NCBI GenBank assembly: GCA_934658705.1
Contig: CAKUHP010000002.1
Span: forward strand, 1 to 64,000
Length of the DNA: 64,000 bases
Direction of reading: 5' to 3'
From: an uncultured Collinsella sp.
GTDB taxonomy: Bacteria > Actinomycetota > Coriobacteriia > Coriobacteriales > Coriobacteriaceae
The notes beneath the pieces are model-generated. The model searched no databases, had not been told where the DNA came from, and saw only the letters and a list, made by a program, of their open reading frames with translations. Shown here in pieces: positions 10,992 to 20,299 of this stretch. The position numbers and the translations under genes are program-made. Numbering within the stretch: the stretch's first letter is position 1; each line of letters begins with the position of its first letter.

Positions 10992-11825
10992 GCTCGCCGA
11001 GGAGCGCGGCGTGGCCCAGGACTTCGACTTCTGCGACATCGACACCTTCGACATGTCCGACCCCGAGGCCTATGCTCAGTACGACTGGTCGCTCTACGGC
11101 ACCGTCATCAACTGCGGCGCCTACACCGCGGTGGACAGGGCGGAGACCCCCGAGGGTCGCGTGATCGCCTGGAAGGCCAACGCCACCGGGCCGGCCCTGC
11201 TCGCCCGCACCTGCGCCGAGCACGGCATCACGCTCGTCCACGTGTCCTCCGACTACGTCTTCGACGGCGCCGCCGAGGTCCACACCGAGGACGAGCCCTT
11301 CAGCCCGCTGTCCGTCTACGGCCAGACCAAGGCCGCCGGCGACATCGCCGTGACCGGGTGCCCCCGCCACTACATCATGCGAAGCTCCTGGGTCATCGGC
11401 GAGGGGCACAACTTCGTCAAGACCATGAAGGCGCTCTCCGACCGCGTTGCCGACCCCGAGGACAAATTGGAGCGGATCACCGTGGTCGACGACCAGCTGG
11501 GCCGCCTGACCTTCACGCGCGACATGGCGCAGACCATCTTCCACGTTCTGGGCACGCACGCCCCCTACGGGACCTACAACTGCACCGGCTCCGGCGCGGT
11601 CAAGTCCTGGGCGGACATCGCCCGCGCCGTCTTCGATGCCGCCAACGGCAACGGGAAGAGGGTCGTGTCGGTATCGACCGCCGACTACTACGCCAACGCC
11701 GAGGGCCCCATCGCCCCGCGCCCGGTACACTCCGCGCTCGACCTGTCTAGGCTCGAGTCAACCGGCTTCCGCATGCCCGACTGGGATGAAGAACTGGGGG
11801 AGTACCTTGAGGAGCTGACGCGGTG

Positions 11826-12620
11826 ATGTCTGTTCGCCACACTTTCGCGGTATGTGCGTATGGCCAGAGTCCATATCTAAAAGAGTGCCTTGATTCTCTC
11901 AAGGCTCAAAATAATGAACGCAGCGATATTTTTATTGCAACTTCAACCCCAAGTAAGTGGTTGGATGATCTTGCTTCTCAATATGGGATGCGGGTGTTTG
12001 TAAATGAAGGCGAGCCGGGAATTGGTCAAGACTGGTCTTTCGCTTATTCCTGTGCAAATACGCCTTTCGTCACAATTGCCCATCAGGATGATGTGTATTC
12101 ACCCGATTATGCCTCATCTGCGGTTTCGTCCCTTTTAAGTGACCAGCGATCGCTGATTTATTTTTGTGATTACGGAGAGATCCGGGAAGGCAGTATTGTC
12201 GATAAGAACTCGCTGCTATTTATCAAACGAATACTGTTATCACCACTAAAAAATCCAAATAATTCAGCTAGTCGAACGGCGAAGCGGGCGGTGCTTCGAT
12301 TCGGATCTGCAATTTGTTGTCCAGCGGTAACATATAATGTTGAAAATTGCCCTAATCCTCCATTTGTTATTGGTATGAAGTCGAATCTTGACTGGGCAAC
12401 TTGGGAGAGATTGTCGAATCTCGAGGGATCGTTTTTATACGACGCCGATAGGATCTTAATGCATCATCGTATTCATCTTGACTCTGCTACATCCGAACTT
12501 ATTGCTGATAGGTCACGCGATGTCGAAGACCTTGAAATGCTAAAGCGATTCTGGCCAGATTCTGTTGCCAAGGTAATTGAAATGATTTATGCAAGGGGAA
12601 CAAAAAGCAATGAGCTCTGA
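11826..12620 (+). CDS. Glycosyltransferase family 2
   Basis: 264 aa. The start ATG overlaps the rmlCD stop (TGATG), which suggests translational coupling; a GTG one codon earlier is possible. The N-terminal GT-A fold shows FAVCAYGQSPYLKECLDSL, then the metal-binding AHQDDVY (DxD-like). The sugar and acceptor cannot be read. The location right after rhamnose synthesis makes a rhamnosyl or related transfer in surface polysaccharide assembly plausible. Composition drops abruptly to AT-rich at this gene, a sign of a separate origin from the rml genes. Confidence 0.8.
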   Translation: MSVRHTFAVCAYGQSPYLKECLDSLKAQNNERSDIFIATSTPSKWLDDLASQYGMRVFVNEGEPGIGQDWSFAYSCANTPFVTIAHQDDVYSPDYASSAVSSLLSDQRSLIYFCDYGEIREGSIVDKNSLLFIKRILLSPLKNPNNSASRTAKRAVLRFGSAICCPAVTYNVENCPNPPFVIGMKSNLDWATWERLSNLEGSFLYDADRILMHHRIHLDSATSELIADRSRDVEDLEMLKRFWPDSVAKVIEMIYARGTKSNEL

Positions 12621-13602
12621 GCCTAACACGAAAAAAGTCTCTGTCTTGATTCCTGTCTACAACTCTCAGGCATACATCTCTCGTTGTTTGGATAGCATAA
12701 TTGCGCAAACTTATAGCGAATGGGAGATTATATGCATTGATGACGGCTCCAGCGATAACTCACCCTTGATTCTCGACGAATATCGCAGTCGGTATCCCGA
12801 TAAAATCATTGTCGAGCACAGATCTAACGAAGGGGTTGCTGCCGCACGCAATCGAGCCATCGTTCTTGCAACTGGTGAGTATTTGGTATTTGCTGATAAT
12901 GACGATTGGCTTGATGTCGACTACATCGACACGCTCCTTACGGCTGCCTTAAACTCCGGGGCAGATATTGTTTGCAGCGGATATAAGCGCCCCAATAATG
13001 ATGGCGATATTTTATTTTCAATTTCGCCTAAACCCGATACTGAATGGGGGCCATATGTTGTTGAGGCCGCCTGGGCAAAGATATACCGAACAGATTATGT
13101 TCGAAAATATCAGCTTTGTTTTTTAGACACTAATATTGGCGAAGATTTATATTTTTCAATTCCTGCCATCGAGCTGACAAATAATATTCAGATTATTAGC
13201 TACTGTGGTTACAACTGGTTTTTTAATGAGGATAGCGTTTCAAATACAAAACACCGAAGCTCTGATTCTCTGCATTTTGAAGAAACTCTCAATAAAATAT
13301 TACTTATGCTCAAGGACAGGAATCTTTTTCTAAGGCCGATATTAATTCACTATATTATTAGACTTATTGTTTGGTTTCTGTTCTACACGGGCAAGAGCGA
13401 CGGTGTTCAGAAGGCAAAAATCAATTATGATCACTATGTAAACTGGTTAGATTCGGAAGTTGTCGGATGGCGCCATGAATCGTTCGCCTCTTGTCAACAC
13501 CCCACTGGGGACGCTATAAAAAATCGTTTAGCAGTCTGGCTTTTTGTACGACATCCTAGGCTGTTTGGCTGCATTCTTTACGTTTACGTTAGGTATATTT
13601 AA
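12610..13602 (+). CDS. Glycosyltransferase family 2
   Basis: 330 aa from ATG 12610, preceded by AAGGGG and overlapping the previous gene by 11 bp. Canonical GT2 start: VSVLIPVYNSQAYISRCLDS, then CIDDGSSDNS, GVAAARNRAI, and ADNDDWLD as the DxD region. The C-terminal half contains a hydrophobic segment (RLIVWFLFYTG) that may touch the membrane. It is probably cytoplasmic, adding a sugar to a lipid-linked glycan. AT-rich and part of the tight three-gene transferase run 11826-14528. Confidence 0.85.
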   Translation: MSSEPNTKKVSVLIPVYNSQAYISRCLDSIIAQTYSEWEIICIDDGSSDNSPLILDEYRSRYPDKIIVEHRSNEGVAAARNRAIVLATGEYLVFADNDDWLDVDYIDTLLTAALNSGADIVCSGYKRPNNDGDILFSISPKPDTEWGPYVVEAAWAKIYRTDYVRKYQLCFLDTNIGEDLYFSIPAIELTNNIQIISYCGYNWFFNEDSVSNTKHRSSDSLHFEETLNKILLMLKDRNLFLRPILIHYIIRLIVWFLFYTGKSDGVQKAKINYDHYVNWLDSEVVGWRHESFASCQHPTGDAIKNRLAVWLFVRHPRLFGCILYVYVRYI

Positions 13603-13604
13603 CA

Positions 13605-14528
13605 ATGGCAAAAATTCAGATTTTAATGGCGGTGTATAACGGGTCAGAATTTCTGGCTCGTCAACTTGAATCCATTCTTGGACAGTCTTTTGCCGATTGG
13701 GAGCTACTGATTTCCGATGATTGCTCGACAGATAATTCGCTTGAAATAATTCAATCTTACTGTAAGCGAGACCGCCGTATTCGGTTGATTTTGGATGGAT
13801 TTCATTTTGGTAATGCGAAAAGCCATTTTATGGCTTTATTTAGGGAGGCCAGTGCTCCTTATGTTATGACATGCGACCAAGATGACGTCTGGAATCTCGA
13901 TAAAATTGAAGTGACGCTTGATGCAATGATGCAACACGAGATTGCGGGAGTCCCTTTGCTGGTCTGTACGGATCTCTGCGTTGTCGATAAAAGTTTGAAT
14001 GTGATAAGTCCATCGATGCTTTCGTATTCCGGTATGGATGCTGATCAGACCCATTTCGGCTATTTTCTTGCTTCTTGTCTAGTTACGGGTTGCACTATGA
14101 TGGTTAACGATAGCCTTCTAAAATTGCTGCAAATGCCGGTCGAAGTTGATCAAATCATAATGCATGACTGGTGGGCCTCTCTTGTGGCTTCTGCATTTGG
14201 AAAGGTTGTCTATTTAAAACAGGCTACAATCCAATATCGTCAACACGGAGATAATTCCGTCGGGGCTTTTCATATTAGACTATTCAATTTTTTCTCCGTT
14301 GTTAAACAAAAATGCGAAATTGAAAAGGCTGCGCTTAGACAGGCAAAGGAATTCAAACGGGTGTTCGGTGAATTAATTACTGTTAAGTTGGATAATCAGC
14401 TAAATGCTTTTCTTGCTATTGAGGATTCTGGACCTTTAAAAAAGTTGGTAATGCTAACAAAAGCTAAAATATGGCGGGCGAGTATATTTAAAAATATAGG
14501 AACGTATTTCGCATTTTTGTTTGTGTAA
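13605..14528 (+). CDS. Glycosyltransferase family 2, rhamnosyltransferase-like
   Basis: 307 aa, 2 bp after the preceding stop. GT2 motifs: IQILMAVYNGSEFLARQLES, SDDCSTDNS, then MTCDQDDVWN, a form common in bacterial rhamnosyltransferases; the later MHDWWASLVAS and IQYRQHGDNSVG also fit that subgroup. With rmlABCD just upstream, L-rhamnose is the likely donor sugar (inference). This is the last intact gene before a ~2-kb zone of decayed insertion sequence. Confidence 0.82.
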   Translation: MAKIQILMAVYNGSEFLARQLESILGQSFADWELLISDDCSTDNSLEIIQSYCKRDRRIRLILDGFHFGNAKSHFMALFREASAPYVMTCDQDDVWNLDKIEVTLDAMMQHEIAGVPLLVCTDLCVVDKSLNVISPSMLSYSGMDADQTHFGYFLASCLVTGCTMMVNDSLLKLLQMPVEVDQIIMHDWWASLVASAFGKVVYLKQATIQYRQHGDNSVGAFHIRLFNFFSVVKQKCEIEKAALRQAKEFKRVFGELITVKLDNQLNAFLAIEDSGPLKKLVMLTKAKIWRASIFKNIGTYFAFLFV

Positions 14529-14638
14529 ATATCCTAGTTGAGCATTTACTCCCTTGATCACTGCTGAATATTGTTATGTGCTGTGCCGGTATTGCGCTTT
14601 TTCGCTGGGAACGACATTGGCGCCGGTGCAGTTTATTG

Positions 14639-14876
14639 CTAACGGCCCTCATCGCTGTGCTGCCGCATGGTGGCTTCAGCCATGTCGACCCAGGTCACGT
14701 TATGTACCACTTCATGCCCATGATCGTACCGGTATGTAATCCACTGCCGAGCCTCGGGTATCAGTCCTATCTCTTCAGCTACTTGCACAAGACGGTCGGG
14801 GCCGTACTGTACTTCAGCTCCAACAGCTGCAGCAGCATAGATCTGAACTTCGTTTTCGTCCTGCCGATTGAATGCT
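14639..14876 (-). other. Unassigned open frame, probable 3' remnant of a gene
   Basis: On the minus strand about 79 codons stay open and end at TAG 14641-14639. The translation is protein-like, with stretches EVQIYAAAAVGAEVQYGPD and ARQWITYRYDHGHEVVH. There is no good start; an in-frame stop lies just upstream at about 14880. I do not recognise the family. It sits downstream of the IstB-like remnant and may be a leftover of a gene cut by the insertion sequence. Confidence 0.3.
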
Positions 14877-14879
14877 CGT

Positions 14880-15366
14880 CAACTGTGGGCAGGTCGGACG
14901 CGCCTGCTTACGGACGAGCTTCCGCTCGTCGTTCAATTGGTCGCTGCTCTCGCCAGAGGTCCTTAAGGTTGGGCTGGCGGATGCGGTGCGACCTCGCCCT
15001 CCTGGCGCGGGTGGCGTGCAGACGAGGTTTATCTCGTCTGTGTCGACGTGGCCCTTTAGCGCCACGTTCTCTCCGCGCCCGAAGAATCCGCAGATTCTCT
15101 GTCCCGCCATTTTCACGCTGTTGAGTCTGCGGTCCTCGAAGAAGTCGACCGAGAGGACGCTGGCCTCGAGGTGTCTGATGCCAGCGTCCTCGTCAGAATG
15201 CGGACCTTTTGCGTGTTGATGTCGGAGTTTGCCTCGTCCGCTGCTATCCGGACACACTCGGAAACGCCATCACGGACACATATGCCTTCGTCCCGGCCTG
15301 AGAGGTCCGCTAGAAGTTTAGCCCCATCTCCTTGAGCTTGCGGATGGTTCTGGCGATGGTGTCCAT
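14880..15366 (-). pseudogene. Decayed IS21-family helper gene (istB-like)
   Basis: From ATG 15366 the minus strand starts MDTIARTIRKLKEMGLNF, then hits a stop. The similarity continues in other frames: SECVRIAADE, ASVLSVDFFEDRRL, then GFFGRGENVALKG in the place of the IstB Walker A region, with the GPTGTGKT-type motif spoiled (GHVDTDE). IstB is the ATPase that assists IS21 transposase. Several frameshifts and the broken Walker A show it is dead. Confidence 0.65.
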
Positions 15367-15499
15367 ACTCGCTTCTTCTCTTGAGGCCTTCGCCGCGCAC
15401 GAAGTCGCAGTTCCGGTGGGCCCGTCGACTGCCTCACGGTATCTCCTCAATTTCAGGATCGACTTGTCGTTGCAGTGGTGCGGCGACTTCTTCTTGCTT

Positions 15500-16480
15500 G
15501 TGATTGCCGTTTTACACGCGCTCCGGCCTCGCAGGAGTCTGGCGCTTCGACAACCTGGGCGCTATGAAGGCAGCGAGAGGCCATGCTCATTGAACTAGCA
15601 GCAGACGAACACCATGTCCATCATCTCAGATTAAGAGGGCCTGCGGCCTGCCCACAAGCCCAGGCACGGATGCACGGCGTGTAGTAGCGGTTCCTCGCGT
15701 AGGAGGGGGAACCCGGGATTCGTCGCCAGGCGTCCATCGTCTGAGAAGACTTCCACCTTGCCTACGGTGACCTCGCAGGTCAACCTTCAGGCCGATGAAC
15801 GATTGGCTCACCAAGTAATGGTTACGGGTGCTTCGCTTCTTCGATCGCCTCACGCTTGGCGTCGGGTGTCCTTGTGCTCTGCGGCCATGTGGACGACGAC
15901 GCGGAGGGCCGTTATGTCGATGGCCTCCGCGTCGCGCAGTGCCGTTGCCGCGTAGGTCGCATCGGACCAGACCTCGTTTTTCGGCTTATGCTTGAGATGA
16001 CTGACTTTCGCTGAAATCACGGTTGAGCAGTGGTGTACGATGAGTTCCTTGTACGTCGCGTTCAGAAATGGATCTCCGGCCCTCGGGCGGTCGGTGTCGC
16101 CGGTCCTGTGGTTGTCGGGGACGATGCGGGGGGGGGTCGCGCCGCCCAGGAAGGAGTTGATTTGTGCGTGGCCCAGTAGCCATGTATCCAGTTTCATGTA
16201 ATGAGTCGTTCTATGTAGCCGCACCGGCCGAGGGGTGCACCGTGGGGCCTCGGCCGGTCGACCTCCATGTTCCTGCTCGCCTTGTGTCCGGCGCAGCTCA
16301 CCACGTTGGGAGGCATCGCGTGCAGCCAATGGCGCTTGCAGAGCCTGTCGTAAGGCATCGACGGCGCACCGGCCTCTGTGCACTCATCCACGTGATCTGC
16401 ATGCACGTTTTGAATGCTGTAGTTCAAAACGTGTGAAGTACGGGCTATCGCGTTCTGCGCCAGCCCGTTCATCGACCTTA
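15500..16480 (-). pseudogene. Decayed IS21-family transposase (istA-like)
   Basis: Minus-strand pieces in different frames line up in IstA order. They are YDRLCKRHW with GHKASRNMEVD (about 16270-16370), NSFLGGATPPRIVPDNH and NATYKELIVHHCSTVI (about 16010-16160, matching the IstA FGGVPxxLVPDN and NPTYQEMAEHYG region), and NHYLVSQSFIGLKVD (about 15760-15830, C-terminal). Frameshifts separate them. The element, with the istB remnant, marks the switch from plus-strand to minus-strand transferase genes. Ends and target duplications were not identified. Confidence 0.65.
16404..16433. repeat. 11-bp inverted repeat with 8-nt loop
   Basis: 16404-16414 pairs perfectly with 16423-16433, near the 5' side of the IS21 remnant. 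It could be an element end or a promoter-proximal operator. No further support. Confidence 0.4.
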
Positions 16481-16672
16481 GCCTCAGGACTCCCTGGCTC
16501 TAATCCTTTTCGTTATCTAGTTATACCGATCATTGGACTGCATGGCGGTTCGAGCGAAACGGGGCGCGCTACAGGGTGTTTAATTGTGATTACGATCGGT
16601 AAATTTCACCTGATTGGTAGTCGGCATCGATCCGCGATACAGGTGGTGTCAAAACGGTCCGGAACTAACTAG

Positions 16673-17641
16673 CTAATGACTGCCTAGGGTCAGTCCATAT
16701 TCATCCTTGAGCCTTTCATTGATCATATCGATAGGATATGCGTTTTTACCGTTTCCCTGGTCTTGCCAGACTGAATGACCGGAAAAACCCTGCCAGCAAT
16801 GGATATAGTACATCGATTTTTTCGAACCCAGGTCTGTCTCTCCTGTTAACGGTGAATTTGGAGCGAGAGGATCGTCAAAACCATATCCTCGATGAACAAT
16901 TTCATCGAACCAGTATGCTCCGATGTCGCCAAGATCTTCGTATGCGCCAAAATAGATAGAGTCTTCCGCAAGTTCTTTAGCAATTTTCACATTTACAAGG
17001 CAACACCATTCATTGATTCTACAGGCTCTTTTTTCAAACTTGAAACGACGAAAATCTTTGAGCGTGTCACAGCAGTACGTTATCGGCCATCTTGAGTTAC
17101 TGGGAAGCCTGTGGTTAGCAATCTTCGCAGGACAGCATCTATTACTGAGAGGACATCTCCAGCACTGCCCAAGATCACCAATGATTGCTGTGTTTGTAGT
17201 TAGGGAATTTAGGTACTCTGCAACAATATCTCCGGTAAACTGTACGTCGTCATGAATCAATAGGACATACTTTTTGTCGGTATTGTCCAGCGCATATTGA
17301 TACCGCAGATCTTCTCTATTGACTATATTGGGATTTATTCCTCTAAGCCGATAAAGATGATACATAACTCGGTTGTGAAGCTTGTTGAGTGAATCTGCAG
17401 AAAAATAACAAATACCGCAGTTATTTGTATTTATATGTAATTCAATATTGATTGGATCCATTGCTTTGAGAAATGCGGGATCCTGATACACCTTAATCGT
17501 TTCAGGTCCTGAACAATCATCTTGAATATAAATCGTATCTATATGTTTGCCGCAAAACCTTTTTAGAGTTAATAGGGTATAAACCAAACTTTCCGGTTTT
17601 TTATACGATTGAACTGCAACATCGATCTTTTCGACATTCAT
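16673..17641 (-). CDS. GT-A type glycosyltransferase with a Cys-rich insert
   Basis: 322 aa from ATG 17641, which has AAGGG at 7 nt; upstream in-frame ATGs at 17656 and 17668 overlap the flippase gene. The N-terminal fold is GT2-like: IDVAVQSYKKPESLVYTLL, YIQDDCSG and VLLIHDDVQF as the DxD region. Around residues 175-190 is a cluster C-W-R-C-P-L-S-N-R-C-C, unusual for GT2 and able in principle to bind a metal. Downstream HCWQGFSGHSVWQDQG looks like an acceptor-loop segment. It follows the wzx-like gene on the same strand, so it likely acts in the same repeat-unit assembly. Sugar specificity cannot be read. Confidence 0.65.
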   Translation of the reverse strand: MNVEKIDVAVQSYKKPESLVYTLLTLKRFCGKHIDTIYIQDDCSGPETIKVYQDPAFLKAMDPINIELHINTNNCGICYFSADSLNKLHNRVMYHLYRLRGINPNIVNREDLRYQYALDNTDKKYVLLIHDDVQFTGDIVAEYLNSLTTNTAIIGDLGQCWRCPLSNRCCPAKIANHRLPSNSRWPITYCCDTLKDFRRFKFEKRACRINEWCCLVNVKIAKELAEDSIYFGAYEDLGDIGAYWFDEIVHRGYGFDDPLAPNSPLTGETDLGSKKSMYYIHCWQGFSGHSVWQDQGNGKNAYPIDMINERLKDEYGLTLGSH

Positions 17642-17652
17642 GCTGTTGCCCT

Positions 17653-18894
17653 TCATTTTGACGACCATTGCGATAAACGTGTTTTGATCGAAACTATACT
17701 AATCAATATTCCGATTATGTATGAAATGGAAATAACGATACTTATGCTATTTGAGTCCTGATTTAGAAATAGTTCAGTGGCTATCACACTGCAGCAAACC
17801 GGAGTTAAGCTTGCCGCTACTGTGCCTATGTTGTCTTTCATCAAAATAAGTACGTCAACAAGAAAATAAAGGCAGGCGTTTGTAGTGGCAACTGCTAACG
17901 CACCGTATAGAAGATTTGAATGAATTGAAATGTTGGGTGAGTATAGTAACGACAAAGCAAACGACCCGAGAAAAACGGAAGCCAAACAGCCTGCTAGCAA
18001 CAGCAGAAGGATGATTGCTATCACTTTATTTAGCAACTGTGAAATCCAGCCTTTATCGTGGATCCTTAGTGCATCAGAAATTGGTTTATATAAAGGCGCG
18101 TACAAGTAGTTTGCAATCGCCTGAATGACAACGGTGGGAGTTGCTACTGCTGCGTATACACCAAGAAGCTCGTTACCGTATCTAATGGCGTAAGACTGTC
18201 TCGTTTGACTCACTACGATCGAAATAAGTAGGCAAGAAACAAATCCTGGGAAACAGGTTCGAGCAATTTGTTTAATTTTGTCGATATCGTATTTGGCATG
18301 AGCCTGGGTGAATTTACTTGCCATCCTTCTGTCATAAAATATGGCAACCAACAGTGTGGTCAGCGCCATTAGGGTGATGCTGTAGAGTAAATTATGAAAT
18401 ACAGCCAACCCTATGCTAAAGGATGCAACAACCAATACACCTCGTATCATTTGGGATTTTCCTGCAATATCAAGGCGATCGTTTTGTTGAAAAATTCCAT
18501 GATATACATCAATGAAAGTCTCAAATATTTTAAAAATAATATATAAAAAAGTAGTCGAGTAATTTGTGGTATCTACAGTTAGCACAGTGTAAATTAGACT
18601 AAAAAATAGGGCCACGGTACTGCAAATAATTTTAAATCCAATAAAATCCGCCGCAGAACATTCCGTTTCTTTGCAGCCGACTTGCACAGGGCGAGTTTTA
18701 AAAAAAACAATAGTGGAGGTGATATTTCCAACTGCCATAGCAACTGCTAGAGAACCCGAATCAGAGTAACTTGTCGAGAGCCTAACAACGAGTACCGTGG
18801 TCAGCCATGTACATACGAGATAGACAAATGATCCGATGGAATTCCAGAGCATATTTTCTTTTAGTGAAAGTGGCTGTTTATTTTCTGCCCCCAT
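17653..18894 (-). CDS. wzx: Wzx-like polysaccharide flippase
   Basis: 413 aa, ATG 18894 with AGGAG 6 nt upstream. About eleven to twelve hydrophobic segments run the whole length, in the MATE/MVF (polysaccharide biosynthesis) layout. It begins NMLWNSIGSFVYLVCTWLTT, the usual first helix of this family, and a QQNDRLDIAGKSQMIRG loop follows the fourth helix. Wzx proteins move undecaprenyl-linked repeat units across the membrane. No Wzy polymerase is obvious nearby, although the DUF6541-like proteins at 22048-26145 are large membrane candidates for other steps. AT-rich, oriented against the rml genes. Confidence 0.8.
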   Translation of the reverse strand: MGAENKQPLSLKENMLWNSIGSFVYLVCTWLTTVLVVRLSTSYSDSGSLAVAMAVGNITSTIVFFKTRPVQVGCKETECSAADFIGFKIICSTVALFFSLIYTVLTVDTTNYSTTFLYIIFKIFETFIDVYHGIFQQNDRLDIAGKSQMIRGVLVVASFSIGLAVFHNLLYSITLMALTTLLVAIFYDRRMASKFTQAHAKYDIDKIKQIARTCFPGFVSCLLISIVVSQTRQSYAIRYGNELLGVYAAVATPTVVIQAIANYLYAPLYKPISDALRIHDKGWISQLLNKVIAIILLLLLAGCLASVFLGSFALSLLYSPNISIHSNLLYGALAVATTNACLYFLVDVLILMKDNIGTVAASLTPVCCSVIATELFLNQDSNSISIVISISYIIGILISIVSIKTRLSQWSSK

Positions 18895-19130
18895 TAATTA
18901 CTCCTAGCAATTAATTTGATTGCGAATCAATCATTGTATCTGAGCCTTTCAATAGTTTTTTAATATAGCTCAAATGAAAGTCTTTGGTAATAGCAACAGT
19001 TTGACGCGTGGAGCGCTTCGCCTCGATGCCGAAGCGCGTGAACGAATGAAGGAGAAACACCTTGTTATAAGGCTGCAAGAAATAGTGTATCGCTGTTAGC
19101 AGCGCTATGCCTCGCCTGCGGGCCGTTGGG
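18895..19130. other. Spacer with no gene seen
   Basis: AT-rich at first, then mixed. It holds an 8-bp hairpin (GCGCTTCG with CGAAGCGC, near 19012-19037) and short fragments of no recognised family. It ends exactly at the left edge of the second 1,010-bp repeat copy. Confidence 0.4.
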
Positions 19131-19393
19131 ACAACATCACCGTCCTGCGCATGATCCTGGAGGCCATGGGGCGCGACCCCGAGGACTTCGACTGGGTCGC
19201 CGACCGCCCCGGACACGACCGCCGCTACGCCATCGACTCGACCAAGCTCCAGCGCGAGCTCGGCTGGAGGCCGGCGCACACCGACTTTGCCGAGGGCCTC
19301 AAGGCCACCATCGACTGGTATGTGGAGAACGAGTCCTGGTGGCGCCCGGCCAAGGAGGCCACCGAGGCCCGCTACAGGGCGCAGGGGCAGTAG
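19131..19393 (+). pseudogene. rmlB 3' fragment (duplicated)
   Basis: Encodes the last ~87 residues of RmlB ([17 protein letters not shown] to the stop), identical to 9982-10244, with no start or NAD-binding half. Confidence 0.9.
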
Positions 19394-19418
19394 GCCGCAC
19401 CCCGGCGAACCGCAACGG

Positions 19419-19475
19419 GGCGCCCGCGCGGGGCCGCAGGGCATGGGGATGATCCTGCGTCCCCGCGCGGGCGCC
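19419..19475. other. Second copy of the GC-rich rml spacer hairpin
   Basis: Identical to 10270-10326, upstream of the truncated rmlC copy. Confidence 0.6.
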
Positions 19476-19514
19476 TTCACTATTCCAACAGTCTTCGATA
19501 GGAGCTTTTCCCAC

Positions 19515-20153
19515 ATGGCAGACATCGCATTCGAGAAGGACCTCGGGGTCACCGAGACCGGCATCGGGGGCCTCAAGGTCGTCGACCTCGCCGTCCACGG
19601 CGACTCGCGCGGATGGTTCAAGGAGAACTGGCAGCGCGCCAAGATGTGCGCGCTCGGCATCCCGGACCTCCATATCGTCCAGAACAACGTCTCCTACAAC
19701 GACAGCCGCGGCGTCACCCGCGGCATCCACGCCGAGCCCTGGGACAAGTTCATCTCCGTGGCCCGCGGCTCGGTCTTCGGCGCATGGGTCGACCTGCGCG
19801 AGGGCAGCGCCACCTACGGCAGGGTCTACACGACCGTGCTCGACCCGAGCAAGGCCATCTACGTGCCGCGCGGCGTGGGCAACTCCTTCCAGGCGCTGGA
19901 GGACGGCACCGCCTACACCTACCTGGTGGACGCCCACTGGTCGCTGGAGCTGAAGAAGACCTACACCTTCGTGAACCTCGCCGACCCCGAACTCGCCATC
20001 GAGTGGCCGATCCCGCTGGACCAGGCCACGGTCTCCGAGGCCGACCTCAACCATCCCATGCTGAAGGACGTCGTCCCCATGGCGCCCAAGAGGACGCTCG
20101 TCACCGGCTGCAACGGCCAGCTGGGCCACGCGGTGCGCGCTCTAGTTGGGTAG
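19515..20153 (+). CDS. Stand-alone RmlC epimerase domain (truncated copy of rmlC-rmlD)
   Basis: 212 aa. Residues 1-209 are identical to the start of the RmlC-RmlD fusion, with its own AGGAGC site. The copy leaves the repeat 18 residues into RmlD and stops after three new codons (Leu-Val-Gly). The RmlC cupin domain (to about 185) is complete, including GIHAEPWDKF, so a working epimerase could be made; the reductase is lost. Whether it is expressed is unknown, since no promoter is evident and the upstream rmlB is only a fragment. It is best read as a by-product of the duplication that may still be functional. Confidence 0.7.
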   Translation: MADIAFEKDLGVTETGIGGLKVVDLAVHGDSRGWFKENWQRAKMCALGIPDLHIVQNNVSYNDSRGVTRGIHAEPWDKFISVARGSVFGAWVDLREGSATYGRVYTTVLDPSKAIYVPRGVGNSFQALEDGTAYTYLVDAHWSLELKKTYTFVNLADPELAIEWPIPLDQATVSEADLNHPMLKDVVPMAPKRTLVTGCNGQLGHAVRALVG

Positions 20154-20299
20154 CCTCGAAGCTGCCGTTCCGAAGACAACTCCAGTTTGAATGATTTGCG
20201 AAGTCCTTATGCAAGATGTAAATTCGCGGAATGTATATCGATATTAATTTCTTAGACTAAAATTAACATGCTAAATTAATACCTTGAGAATGGATTTGC

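Larger units (their letters stand above)
19131..20140 (+). repeat. 1,010-bp direct repeat, copy 2
   Basis: Copy of 9982-10991. It is a GC-rich island between AT-rich flanks, with sharp edges: ACAACATCAC at 19131 and GGTGCGCGC ending at 20140. Together the two copies bracket rmlD, three transferases, the IS21 remnant, a further transferase and the flippase. Confidence 0.95.

Noticed and set aside
14576..15124. Plus-strand frame with hydrophobic stretches before the IS21 remnant
   Set aside because: It looks like the complement of a more protein-like minus frame and runs on into the istB remnant.
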